Shown piece by piece: positions 1-7,748 of a stretch of DNA of 64,000 bases (its first letter is position 1; every line of letters begins with the position of its first letter). The position numbers and the translations under genes were made by a program. The DNA comes from JBFMCC01 sp037445635 (GTDB lineage: Bacteria > Chloroflexota > Anaerolineae > Anaerolineales > Villigracilaceae). Where the stretch lies: positions 62,001 to 126,000 of the forward strand of contig JBBIKC010000002.1 of the NCBI GenBank assembly GCA_037445635.1, read 5' to 3'. The notes under the pieces were generated by a model that was not told the origin of the DNA, did no database searches, and saw only the letters and a list, made by a program, of their open reading frames with translations.

Positions 1-6
1 CATCAT
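1..6 (-). CDS. Start of a minus-strand gene that runs off the left edge
   Basis: Two adjacent ATG codons on the minus strand lie directly behind an AGGAG sequence (8-12) and a good promoter (27-55). Only the start is in the window, so no product can be named. The ATG ending at position 1 has the better spacing to the Shine-Dalgarno. Confidence 0.4.
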
Positions 7-26
7 TCTCCTGTAAAGTGGAATGG

Positions 27-55
27 ATTATAGATTAATCCGCGGCGAAAGTGAA
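27..55 (-). promoter_or_regulatory. Sigma-70 promoter for the gene leaving the left edge
   Basis: Reading the minus strand, TTCACT (50-55) and a perfect TATAAT (27-32) are separated by 17 bases. An AGGAG follows before the ATG pair at 1-6. The -35 is weak, the -10 is consensus. Confidence 0.5.
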
Positions 56-132
56 GTTTGAATCTTAATCAAAACTAAGTGTTTTCTTGTTTAACTTTGT
101 CGAGTCAGGTCTCTGCCGGGCGTGGCATGGTC

Positions 133-171
133 AAAAAAAAGAAATCGGATGTCATTTGAACATCCGATTTC
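133..171 (-). terminator. Rho-independent terminator of metG
   Basis: Arms GAAATCGGATG (141-151) and CATCCGATTTC (161-171) form an 11-bp stem, followed on the minus strand by eight T (133-140). It lies just beyond the metG stop codon. Confidence 0.9.
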
Positions 172-175
172 TCGT

Positions 176-2017
176 TCACTTACCCAGTCTTGCTCGCTCT
201 TCTTCCGCCACACTCGCCTCCAGCTTCTTGAACAACGGGCCCGGCTGATTCAACTTTTGTCCCGGCTTCAATTCGCTGGGTTTCCAGTGTGCTTTGACTA
301 CGTCTGCGGCTCCGGTCAACGCGACGGGCTTGTATCGCAACACAGTATGCTCGCCAAGCGAATCCTTGACAATCTCGGTGTATTGCTCGCCGAACAGCGG
401 ACTGTCATAGCCGAGGAAGGAGTGCAGCCGCTCGCAGGTGAAGGGCAGGAAGGGGGCGAACAGAATCTTGAGCGAGTCGATAGCTCGCAGGGCGGTGTAA
501 ATAGTTTTGGCCGCATTGTCTTTGTCGGTTTTGACCGCGGACCACGGGGCCTGAACATCGAGATAGACGTTCACAGCCGTGGCGAGTTTCATCGCTTCGC
601 CCAGTGCCGAACGCAGGCGCACGGCTTCGAGTTCCGCGCCGACGGTGCCGAATCCGTTTTCGATGACGGCGAGCAGGTCCAGGTCCGCGCGGCGAAGCGA
701 GGCGGGGTCAACGTTCGGGATGTGTCCCTCCCAATGTTTGTAGCAGAAGGACAGCACGCGGTTGGCAAGGTTGCCCCATGTCGCCACCAGTTCGTTGTTG
801 TTGCGCGCTACGAATTCAGCCCAGTCCCAATCGCTGTCTTTGTTTTCGGGCATGTTGACCGTCAGGTAGTAGCGCAGGGCATCGGGATCGTAACGCGACA
901 GCGCGTCGAGGCCCCATACTGCCCAGTTGCGCGAGCCGCTGATTTTCTGTCCCTCGAGATTCATGAACTGATTGGCGGGCACGTCGTATGGCAAAACCAG
1001 CGGCTTTTCATCTTCCGCGAAGATTTTCAGGAACTGCGTCCCTGTGCCCATCAGCTGTGCGGGCCACCATGTGGCATGGAAGAAGATGTTATCCTTGCCG
1101 ATGAAGTAGAATTGTTTGGCTTCGGGGTTGACCCACCACTCGCGCCACGCGTCGCTTCGGCCCTTCGACTGCGGGTCGCTGCCCGATCCTCCGCTCAGGG
1201 CCGCCCACTCGATCGCGGCGGAAAGATAGCCGATGACCGCCTCGAACCAGACGTAGATGCGTTTTCCTGCTTCGGTCCAGCCTTCGACGGGGATGTCCAC
1301 GCCCCAGTCGAGGTCGCGCGTGATGGCGCGCGGTTTGAGGCCTTCGCTTTCGATCTTCCGCAGGGACTCGCCAATGACGGTATCGCGCCAGTAGCCCTGC
1401 CGCGCCCGCAGGAATTCCTTGACGTCCGGCTCCAGTTTCGAGAGGTCGAGGTAGAAGTGCTCGGTCTGGCGCAGTTCGAGCGCGCCGCCTTCCTTCGAGC
1501 GCGGGTTGACCAATTTTTCGGGTTCCAGCACGTTGCCGCAGTTGTCGCATTGATCGGAGCGGGCGCCTTCGAAGCCGCAGATGTAGCAGGTGCCTTCCAC
1601 ATAGCGGTCGGGCAGGAAGCGTTTCGCGGAAGGTGAATACCACTGCATGGATTTGTCGGTGTAGAGGTAGCCGTTCTCTCTCAAGGCGAGGAAGATGGCC
1701 TGTGTGACCTTGAAATGATTTTCGGTGTGTGTCGTGGTGAACAGGTCATAGGTGATGCCGTAGCCGAGGAAGACTTCCAGAAAACTGTTGTGATATTTCT
1801 TGTAAACTTCCTCCATGGGCTTGCCCTCTTTATCCGCGGCAATCGTGACGGGCGTGCCGTGCGAGTCAGTGCCGCTGACCATCAGGACGTTATTGCCCTT
1901 GAGACGATGATAGCGCGCCACGATGTCGCCGGGCAGGTGGGACCCTGTGAGGTTGCCCACATGGATTTGGGCGTTGGCATAAGGCCAGGCGATGGCGATC
2001 AGGATGTTTTCGGGCAT
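176..2017 (-). CDS. metG: Methionine--tRNA ligase
   Basis: Class I aminoacyl-tRNA synthetase that charges tRNA-Met in the cytoplasm. The HIGH-type motif is HVGN at residues 19-22. A CxxC-x-CxxC zinc knuckle (CYIC and CDNC) sits near residue 145. The KMSKS-loop equivalent reads KISGS, a variant form. The protein ends after the anticodon-binding domain, so the C-terminal Trbp111-like tRNA-binding domain of many bacterial MetRS is absent. The ATG at 2017 (613 aa) is preferred to the ATG at 2029, because the GGAGG Shine-Dalgarno lies five bases before 2017 and inside the longer reading. The gene stands alone, with a terminator downstream and a palindromic leader upstream. Confidence 0.95.
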   Translation of the reverse strand: MPENILIAIAWPYANAQIHVGNLTGSHLPGDIVARYHRLKGNNVLMVSGTDSHGTPVTIAADKEGKPMEEVYKKYHNSFLEVFLGYGITYDLFTTTHTENHFKVTQAIFLALRENGYLYTDKSMQWYSPSAKRFLPDRYVEGTCYICGFEGARSDQCDNCGNVLEPEKLVNPRSKEGGALELRQTEHFYLDLSKLEPDVKEFLRARQGYWRDTVIGESLRKIESEGLKPRAITRDLDWGVDIPVEGWTEAGKRIYVWFEAVIGYLSAAIEWAALSGGSGSDPQSKGRSDAWREWWVNPEAKQFYFIGKDNIFFHATWWPAQLMGTGTQFLKIFAEDEKPLVLPYDVPANQFMNLEGQKISGSRNWAVWGLDALSRYDPDALRYYLTVNMPENKDSDWDWAEFVARNNNELVATWGNLANRVLSFCYKHWEGHIPNVDPASLRRADLDLLAVIENGFGTVGAELEAVRLRSALGEAMKLATAVNVYLDVQAPWSAVKTDKDNAAKTIYTALRAIDSLKILFAPFLPFTCERLHSFLGYDSPLFGEQYTEIVKDSLGEHTVLRYKPVALTGAADVVKAHWKPSELKPGQKLNQPGPLFKKLEASVAEEERARLGK

Positions 2018-2038
2018 TCGTGCCTCCATGGACTGGGA

Positions 2039-2127
2039 ACCGTTATTCGAGATTCGAAATTCGGCTTGATGGTGGTAGAGTCTTTGAATCTACAGACGAT
2101 TTCCGCTTCTCGATTCCCGAATAACGG
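2039..2127. repeat. Imperfect 17-bp inverted repeat in the metG leader
   Basis: Arms CCGTTATTCGAGATTCG and (reverse complement) CCCGTTATTCGGGAATCG enclose about 55 bases. The unit lies between the terminator of the upstream operon and the metG start. It could be a short mobile palindrome or a leader structure. It has no recognisable tRNA or T-box features. Confidence 0.55.
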
Positions 2128-2143
2128 GCGTCGTTTTACAAAC

Positions 2144-2172
2144 AAAAAGGCTGTCCGCAAACATGGACAGCC
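2144..2172 (-). terminator. Terminator of the sigma factor operon
   Basis: Stem GGCTGTCC/GGACAGCC (2149-2156 and 2165-2172), followed on the minus strand by TTTTT and further T-rich sequence. Confidence 0.8.
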
Positions 2173-2194
2173 CGTATCGTTCAGGTACAGTATC

Positions 2195-2281
2195 TTAACG
2201 TGCTATCCAGGCGCGACTCGGTGTCTCCATTTGCATGGCCATGGTCATTGTCACCGTCGCGTTGGCAGGGGTGGCGTTCAT
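2195..2281 (-). CDS. Possible 28-aa Met-rich small protein
   Basis: An ATG-to-TAA reading of 28 residues lies between the small membrane protein and the operon terminator. The centre holds four Met in seven residues (MTMAMQM). No clear Shine-Dalgarno precedes it and no family is recognised. It may be a chance reading in the 3' untranslated region. Confidence 0.2.
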   Translation of the reverse strand: MNATPANATVTMTMAMQMETPSRAWIAR

Positions 2282-2291
2282 GCACGCAATT

Positions 2292-2651
2292 TTAGGCTGT
2301 GGGGACGGGTTTGTCAATGGGCATATCCTCGCCCGACTCTGAGGAGAAAAAATCCAACAGGAAGCCCAGCCCAATACCGATTAATCCCAGGCAGCTCAGC
2401 CCGGCGAATACGCCAAAATAGACCGCGATCAGGGTGAGCACGAACCAGGCGAATCCCTGATCCAGATATCGAACCGTAGAGACAATGTCCGACGCGGATT
2501 TGACCAGAGTGGAAATAGTCCCGAAGATTCCGCCGAGGAGGGTCAGGGCGCCTAGAATCTTGGCAAGGACAGCCAAAATCCTCAGTCCCGTGAAGAAGCA
2601 ACCTTGCTTCGGAACGCGCCTGATTTTCGTTTTGGAACCCTGATAAACCAT
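2292..2651 (-). CDS. Small integral membrane protein, unknown function
   Basis: 119 residues with a basic N-terminus, two hydrophobic stretches (about residues 22-46 and 66-101, the latter long enough for one or two spans) and an acidic tail. No family is recognised. It starts 15 bases after the sigma factor stop codon behind GGAGG (7-base spacing), so it is the last gene of that operon. The position suggests co-expression with the sigma factor but not a defined role. Confidence 0.7.
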   Translation of the reverse strand: MVYQGSKTKIRRVPKQGCFFTGLRILAVLAKILGALTLLGGIFGTISTLVKSASDIVSTVRYLDQGFAWFVLTLIAVYFGVFAGLSCLGLIGIGLGFLLDFFSSESGEDMPIDKPVPTA

Positions 2652-2666
2652 TAGCCCGCCTCCGCC

Positions 2667-3842
2667 TCACAAATATTCTTTCAACTCCCTTGCCCGTCTC
2701 GGATGTCTCAGCCGCCTCAGGGCGCGGCCCTCGATTTGGCGGATGCGTTCACGCGTCAGGCCGAATTTTTGGCCGACCTCCTCCAATGTGTACATGTGAC
2801 CGTCGTCCAGGCCGAAACGCAGGCGCAGGACGCGCGCCTCCCTCGGCGCAAGCGACGACAAGGCTTCCTCGAGTTTCTCCTTGAGCATGGACTGGTAGAC
2901 ACTCTGCATCGGTGTGGGACTCGACTCATCCTCGATGAAGTGGCCGAATTCGGATTCTTCGTCGTCGCCGACGGGGCTTTCCAGGGAGAGCGGCATCCAC
3001 GAAACCCTCATGATCCACTGCAGCTTGCGGACGGACATTCCAAGCGCGGCGGCAATCTCCTCCACCGCGGGCTGGCGGCCGAGTTTTTGTTCCAGATCGT
3101 GGGTGACCCTGTACAACTGGCGGATGCGATCCGTCATGTGGACAGGGATGCGGATCGTGCGCGCCTGGTCGGCGAGGGCGCGCGTGATCGTCTGGCGGAT
3201 CCACCAGGTGGCGTAGGTGGAGAATCGGAAACCGCGGTGGTAGTCGTATTTTTCGACGGCTTTCATCAGGCCCAGGTTGCCCTCTTGAATGAGATCCAGG
3301 AATGCGACGCCGCGTCCCATGTAGCGTTTGGCGATGCTGACCACCAGGCGCGTATTGGCCTTGATGAGGTGTTCGCGCGCCAGTTGCGCATCTTCGATCA
3401 GCGGGTCCAGTTTGCGGCGCAGGGCGGAGGATTTGTGCCCCGCCAGACTCTGGTACTTCTTGCGGGCGGCGCGCCCTTTTTCGATGCGCATCGCAATAGC
3501 CAGTTCCTCCTCCATTGAGAGCAGGGGCACGCGCGACATCTCTTTCAGATACAGGCCGATGGGATCGTCGCCGGAGAACGCGTCGCCGCGGGGGGAAGGA
3601 TCGTCGTATAAAACGGGATCAGCCGCGGGGAAGTCCGACGCGAGGTCTTCGTCGGGGTCGAGCACGTCCACGCCGCGGCGCCGCAGGGTTGCAAGCAGCG
3701 CCTCCAGCCGTTCTGCGTCGCGCGAGGCGTCGGGGTAGGCCTCCATCAAATCGTCGGTGGTCAGGTAGCCCTGTATGCCCGCTCGTTCGAGCAGGGCGTC
3801 GAGCGCGACCTGGTGACGTTTCTGGCGGGCAGCAGGGGCCAC
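2667..3842 (-). CDS. rpoD: Primary RNA polymerase sigma factor (RpoD/SigA type)
   Basis: Directs RNA polymerase to -10/-35 promoters. 391 aa. Region 1.1-like N-terminus (about 5-60), region 1.2 beginning DPIGLYLKEMSRVPLLS near residue 92, region 2 with the core-binding and -10 segment (LIQEGNLGLMKAVEKYD, FSTYATWWIRQ), region 3, and region 4 with the -35 helix-turn-helix (LTRERIRQIEGRALRRLRH) close to the C-terminus. The start is a GTG at 3842 with GGAG seven bases upstream. The non-conserved insert of proteobacterial RpoD is missing, as is usual outside Proteobacteria. It follows the DUF177 gene by 13 bases, so the two are co-transcribed. The consensus -10 boxes seen in this window fit a standard housekeeping sigma. 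Confidence 0.95.
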   Translation of the reverse strand: MAPAARQKRHQVALDALLERAGIQGYLTTDDLMEAYPDASRDAERLEALLATLRRRGVDVLDPDEDLASDFPAADPVLYDDPSPRGDAFSGDDPIGLYLKEMSRVPLLSMEEELAIAMRIEKGRAARKKYQSLAGHKSSALRRKLDPLIEDAQLAREHLIKANTRLVVSIAKRYMGRGVAFLDLIQEGNLGLMKAVEKYDYHRGFRFSTYATWWIRQTITRALADQARTIRIPVHMTDRIRQLYRVTHDLEQKLGRQPAVEEIAAALGMSVRKLQWIMRVSWMPLSLESPVGDDEESEFGHFIEDESSPTPMQSVYQSMLKEKLEEALSSLAPREARVLRLRFGLDDGHMYTLEEVGQKFGLTRERIRQIEGRALRRLRHPRRARELKEYL

Positions 3843-3855
3843 GGCAGTCTCCGCG

Positions 3856-4368
3856 TTAGTTTTTGAGCAGGTCTTTGAGGATGGAAAAAGGGGAGTCGCC
3901 TTCGTCGGCGCGGTGGCCGCAATCCTTCAGGTTGAGATTTTGGCCGCAGACGGGACACAGGCCTTTGCAATCAGGCTGGCAGATGGGGCTGATGGGGACC
4001 TGGAGCAGGGCGTCGTCGCGGACGAGCGGGGCGAGGTCGAGCTGCATGGTTTCGGGGAGGATCAACTCCGAATCGGTCTCGGACTTTTTGCTGAACGCGT
4101 ACACTTCGGTCATTTCCCAGCGGACGGTTTGTTCGAACGCGCGCAGACAGCGGACGCATTCGAGGTCGAGGTTGGCTTCGAACTGCGCGGTGACGAGCAG
4201 CCCTTGCGGAGTGCGGCCGATGTGCGCGCTGCCGCGGAAGTGACGTAAATCCAGATCGTCCGCGATCTGGATTTTTTCATAGTCGAAGGGGAATTCGTGC
4301 GCGTACCCGACTTCCTGGCTGACGATGAAGCCGACATTGAGACGGAGGGGTTTTCGGGGATTGGTCAT
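3856..4368 (-). CDS. DUF177 (YceD family) protein
   Basis: 170 aa, YceD/DUF177 family, which in many bacteria is encoded beside rpmF and is linked to 23S rRNA maturation. The conserved core CVRCLRAFEQ is near residue 72. The C-terminal cysteine cluster CQPDCKGLCPVCGQNLN (about 132-148) is the family signature and may bind zinc. Here rpmF is not adjacent; the neighbours are a polyprenyl synthase upstream and the sigma factor 13 bases downstream. Confidence 0.85.
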   Translation of the reverse strand: MTNPRKPLRLNVGFIVSQEVGYAHEFPFDYEKIQIADDLDLRHFRGSAHIGRTPQGLLVTAQFEANLDLECVRCLRAFEQTVRWEMTEVYAFSKKSETDSELILPETMQLDLAPLVRDDALLQVPISPICQPDCKGLCPVCGQNLNLKDCGHRADEGDSPFSILKDLLKN

Positions 4369-4423
4369 GGCGGGGATCCGCCTTGCGGGAATGCGCCGAT
4401 TGTAGCACGCTCAAATCGGGGCG

Positions 4424-5389
4424 TCAAATTCGCCGATCTACCACGTACTTCGCCAGCCCCTCCAGGGCCTCGCGTTCCGCAGAGGGATCGAAGGGGGTAA
4501 GCAGTTCCAGGGCGCGTTCGATGGCTTGCATCGCCTCTTCAGTGGCCTGCTGGATGGCCCGGCTGGCGCGGATGGATTCGACCAGCCGTTCCATACGCTC
4601 CTGGTTGCCCCATCCGCCTTCCCTGAGCAGCCGCACGTCGTCGTCTTCGGGGTGGGTTTCGGCGTAGTAAATGGCGGGCAGGGTGACCAGTCCCTGCAGG
4701 AGGTCCGAGCCGACAGGCTTGCCGATTGCGGATTGATCGCCCGTGAAATCGAGGATGTCGTCCATGATCTGGAAGGCCATGCCGAGTTCGTAGCCGAAGC
4801 GGCGCATGGACTCGACCACGGCCTCGTCCACGGGGCTGACCATGGCCGCGGCCCGCGCTGACATTTCGAAGAGGGAGGCGGTCTTGGCGTAGATGCGCTG
4901 GGTGTAGTTCTCGCGGCTGATGAGTCCGCGGCTGGTGAACATCTGGGTCAGTTCGCCGTTGACGATGGTGGCAAGCGTCTCTGCGAACAGACGCATGAGG
5001 GGCAGGTGATCGGTTTCCGCGGCCAGTTTGGCGGCGCGAGCGAAGAGGAAGTCGCCGGTGAGGACGGTGGCTGCGGCCGACCAGCGGGCGTTTAATGTGG
5101 GCATGCCGCGCCGCAACAGCGATCCGTCAATCAGGTCATCGTGGACGAGGGTTGCGGTGTGCAATAGTTCGACCGCCGCGCCGAGGGTGACGAGTTTGTG
5201 CTGGGGCGCGCCGAGCATGTTGCCCACCAGCAGCCCCACCGTCGGGCGGACGCGTTTGCCGCCCGCCTTCAGCAGGTGTTCCAGCGCGGCGCGCAGGTCG
5301 GGATGGCTTTCGTCCGCCTGTGCGCGCATACGCTCTTCGACAAGCTTGATTTGTTCCTGTACGGGTGATAGAAAAGTGACCGTGCTCAA
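4424..5389 (-). CDS. Polyprenyl diphosphate synthase
   Basis: Trans-isoprenyl diphosphate synthase that adds isopentenyl diphosphate to an allylic primer to make the long side chain of quinones or a related lipid. 321 aa. First aspartate-rich motif DDLID at 84-88, second DDILD at 210-214, and GGKRVRP near 43-49. The residues just upstream of the first motif are small (TATLVH), which in this family allows long products (C35-C50); the exact length cannot be read from sequence. It starts at TTG 5389, one base after the tatD-like stop, with GGAG inside the end of that gene, so the two are translationally coupled. Related names are ispB and hepT. Confidence 0.9.
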   Translation of the reverse strand: MSTVTFLSPVQEQIKLVEERMRAQADESHPDLRAALEHLLKAGGKRVRPTVGLLVGNMLGAPQHKLVTLGAAVELLHTATLVHDDLIDGSLLRRGMPTLNARWSAAATVLTGDFLFARAAKLAAETDHLPLMRLFAETLATIVNGELTQMFTSRGLISRENYTQRIYAKTASLFEMSARAAAMVSPVDEAVVESMRRFGYELGMAFQIMDDILDFTGDQSAIGKPVGSDLLQGLVTLPAIYYAETHPEDDDVRLLREGGWGNQERMERLVESIRASRAIQQATEEAMQAIERALELLTPFDPSAEREALEGLAKYVVDRRI

Positions 5390-5390
5390 G

Positions 5391-6272
5391 TCAATCTCCC
5401 CACGCGAAGAGGCGAGCCGCGTTGTCTGTGGTCATGGCGGCGACCTCCGCAGGGTGTTTGGAGTGGATTTCTGCAATTTTATCAGCAATATGGCCTGCAA
5501 AGGCAGGTTCGTTGCGCCGACCCCGATGAGGGGCGGGCGTGAGGAAGGGGGCATCCGTTTCGATGAGGATTCGCTCCAGCGGCAGTTGGCGGACGATCTG
5601 ACGTTTTTGTTCGGCGTTCTTATACGTGACGGGTCCTGTGACGCCGATGCGGAAGTTCATGGCGATGGCTTTTTGCGCGGTTTCGAGACTGCCGTTGAAT
5701 GAGTGGAGCACGCCGGGTCGTTTGGCGAGCGGTTGGTTTTGCGCGGTCAGGTCCGCGTGCCAGGCCGAGAGGATTTCCAGCAGGTCAATGGAAGCCTGTC
5801 CGAACCACGCGTCGTTCTCCTCGCGCATGTGAATGACGACGGGCTTGTTCACTTCCTGCGCGAGGCGGAGTTGCCATTTCAGGATCTCGCGCTGGCGCGC
5901 GCGTTTCGCTTCTTCCTTGACCCAGTAATAATCCAGACCGATTTCGCCGATGGCGACGACTTTTCCCTTACCTCTGGTCCCTCTCCCGTGGGGAGAGGGG
6001 GCGGTGGCGAGTCTTCGCAACTTGTCGAGCGATGTATTGTCCCATTTGTCCAGATCCGTTGGATGGAAGCCAATCGCCGCGAACAACATGGGATGCGATT
6101 CGGCCAGTTCAACGGCGGCCAGGCTGGAGGTCCAATCGAGGGACGGGATGAGGATGCGCGTGATTCCCGCCTCGACGGCGCGTTGAATTACCGCTTCGCG
6201 ATCGTCGTCGAATTTATCGAAATCCAGATGGCAATGGGTGTCGGTCAGTTTCAAGGCTGTAGGCAGTTGCAC
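5391..6272 (-). CDS. TatD family metal-dependent hydrolase
   Basis: TIM-barrel amidohydrolase-like nuclease (TatD/YcfH family). The metal-binding HCH is at residues 13-15, followed by GEIGLDYY, the HMRE histidine and the late ETDAPFL motif. 293 aa, slightly longer than the usual 255-265. The excess is explained by a Pro/Gly/Arg/Lys-rich insert just before VVAIGEIG (about residues 92-104) that is encoded by a 21-bp DNA palindrome (5979-5999). GTG start at 6272 with GAGG six bases upstream. It lies 8 bases downstream of the phosphohexomutase and one base upstream of the polyprenyl synthase. Confidence 0.9.
   Translation of the reverse strand: MQLPTALKLTDTHCHLDFDKFDDDREAVIQRAVEAGITRILIPSLDWTSSLAAVELAESHPMLFAAIGFHPTDLDKWDNTSLDKLRRLATAPSPHGRGTRGKGKVVAIGEIGLDYYWVKEEAKRARQREILKWQLRLAQEVNKPVVIHMREENDAWFGQASIDLLEILSAWHADLTAQNQPLAKRPGVLHSFNGSLETAQKAIAMNFRIGVTGPVTYKNAEQKRQIVRQLPLERILIETDAPFLTPAPHRGRRNEPAFAGHIADKIAEIHSKHPAEVAAMTTDNAARLFAWGD
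5979..5999. repeat. Palindromic mini-element inside the tatD-like gene
   Basis: CCCTCTCCC (5979-5987), three-base loop, GGGAGAGGG (5991-5999). It lies in frame and encodes part of an insert not expected in TatD proteins. It resembles the short G/C-rich palindromes dispersed in many genomes. Confidence 0.7.
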
Positions 6273-6280
6273 GTCTGCCT

Positions 6281-7714
6281 CTATCCCTTCAAACCTGCGA
6301 CCTTTAAACCGTCCTGCAAAATGGCCTGGACTTTGTCCTTATGGCGCGTTTCGCAATAGACGCGCATGATCGGCTCGGTGCCGCTGAAACGGATGAGCAT
6401 CCAGCCGCTGTCTTCGAGGCGGAATTGAAAACCGTCCACCGTGACGAGGTCGGTGACTTTCAGTCCGCCGAGGGTGGCGGGCTTGGCATCGAGGATCATC
6501 TTCTCGCGGGCGGCGCGATCGCCGCTGAAGGCCGAGTCGACGCGGTCATAGAAATATTCGCCGCCGACTTTTTCGAAAAGCATCTTGAGCAGTTCGGTCG
6601 GTTTCTTTCCCGTCTTCACCATGAAATCGAGCATATACAGACCAGCCAGAATCCCGTCGCGCTCGGGCACGTTGCCGCGAAAGGCATAGCCGCCCGATTC
6701 TTCGCCGCCGATGAGGGCATTGGTCTCGGTCATCTTCGGCGCGACGTATTTAAATCCCACTCCCGTTTCATGGACGGGCACGCCGTAAAGTTCGCCCAGC
6801 TTGTTGAGCATGTTCGTGGTCGAGAGTGTCTTGACGATGTCGCCGCGCTCGCCGCGGATCTCGAGCAGATAGTATGCCAGCAGGGCATACACGCGCAACT
6901 GGTTGATGAACTGCCCGTTCTCGTCGCCGATTCCGCAGCGGTCCGCGTCGCCGTCGGTGATGAGCAGGATATCGGCTTTGTTCTCGACGGTGGCGCGAAG
7001 CCCCGCGTCGATGTTCGGCTGAATTGGCTCGGGGCGTTTCATTTCGGGAAAGGACGGATTGCGCGTGTTGTGGATTTCGATCACCCTGGTCTTGCCGCCC
7101 GCGAGCAATCGCGGGAAATATCCCGCGCCGTTGCCCCACATCGCGTCCACCATTATGGTCAGGCCCGCGTCTTTGATGGGCTGCAGGTCAATCAGACCGT
7201 CGCGCGTCAGATGCTCGATGTATGGCGTTGCTGCATCGAATTTGACGATCTCGCCCGCCGCGCTCGCCTCGGAATACATTTTGCGTTTTACCACTTTAAT
7301 GTCATCAGGGATTCCCGCCTCGATCTGCTTTAGCCCCTCGGGGTCTATCGCGCCGCCCGTTTCGTTGCGGACCTTGAAGCCGTTGTCGGTGGGCGGGTTG
7401 TGGCTGGCGGTGATGTTGACCGCGCCCGCGGCCTTCTTATCCACCACAGCGTAGGCGATGACCGGGGTGGGTGTCGCGCCGTCGGTCAAATAGACCCGAA
7501 AGCCGTTGCCTGCCAGCACCTCGGCGGCCGCGGCGGCGAAGTGTTCACTGCTGAAGCGCTGATCGTGTCCCACGACGATCCACTCACCTTGTTTGCCCTG
7601 CGAGAGCAGATAGGAAGCAAATCCCTGCGCGGCGCGGCGGACGTTATCGAACGTGTAATCCTCGGCAATGACGCCTCTCCAGCCGTCTGTGCCGAATTTG
7701 ATTTGATAAGCCAT
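6281..7714 (-). CDS. Phosphoglucomutase/phosphomannomutase family protein
   Basis: Alpha-D-phosphohexomutase that interconverts hexose 1- and 6-phosphates, feeding cell-envelope sugars or glycogen-type metabolism. 477 aa. Phosphoserine motif TASHNPP with Ser104, metal loop DGDADR at 254-259, sugar-recognition GEESGG near 335 and phosphate-binding RFSGTEP near the C-terminus: all four active-site loops are intact. ATG at 7714 with GAGGAG seven bases upstream. It heads a run with the tatD-like and polyprenyl synthase genes. Whether glucose, mannose or glucosamine phosphate is preferred is not visible. Confidence 0.9.
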   Translation of the reverse strand: MAYQIKFGTDGWRGVIAEDYTFDNVRRAAQGFASYLLSQGKQGEWIVVGHDQRFSSEHFAAAAAEVLAGNGFRVYLTDGATPTPVIAYAVVDKKAAGAVNITASHNPPTDNGFKVRNETGGAIDPEGLKQIEAGIPDDIKVVKRKMYSEASAAGEIVKFDAATPYIEHLTRDGLIDLQPIKDAGLTIMVDAMWGNGAGYFPRLLAGGKTRVIEIHNTRNPSFPEMKRPEPIQPNIDAGLRATVENKADILLITDGDADRCGIGDENGQFINQLRVYALLAYYLLEIRGERGDIVKTLSTTNMLNKLGELYGVPVHETGVGFKYVAPKMTETNALIGGEESGGYAFRGNVPERDGILAGLYMLDFMVKTGKKPTELLKMLFEKVGGEYFYDRVDSAFSGDRAAREKMILDAKPATLGGLKVTDLVTVDGFQFRLEDSGWMLIRFSGTEPIMRVYCETRHKDKVQAILQDGLKVAGLKG

Positions 7715-7748
7715 ATTGTCTCCTCGATCAGTGATTGCAGGGATTATA

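Noticed and set aside
122..1636. Long plus-strand open frame of 504 codons over metG
   Set aside because: It is antisense to a full MetRS gene with all motifs; its codons and composition are a shadow of the high-GC coding strand.
2039..2127. Possible tRNA because of GGTGGTAGAG-like and TTCGA-like strings
   Set aside because: No consistent acceptor, anticodon and T arms could be drawn on either strand.
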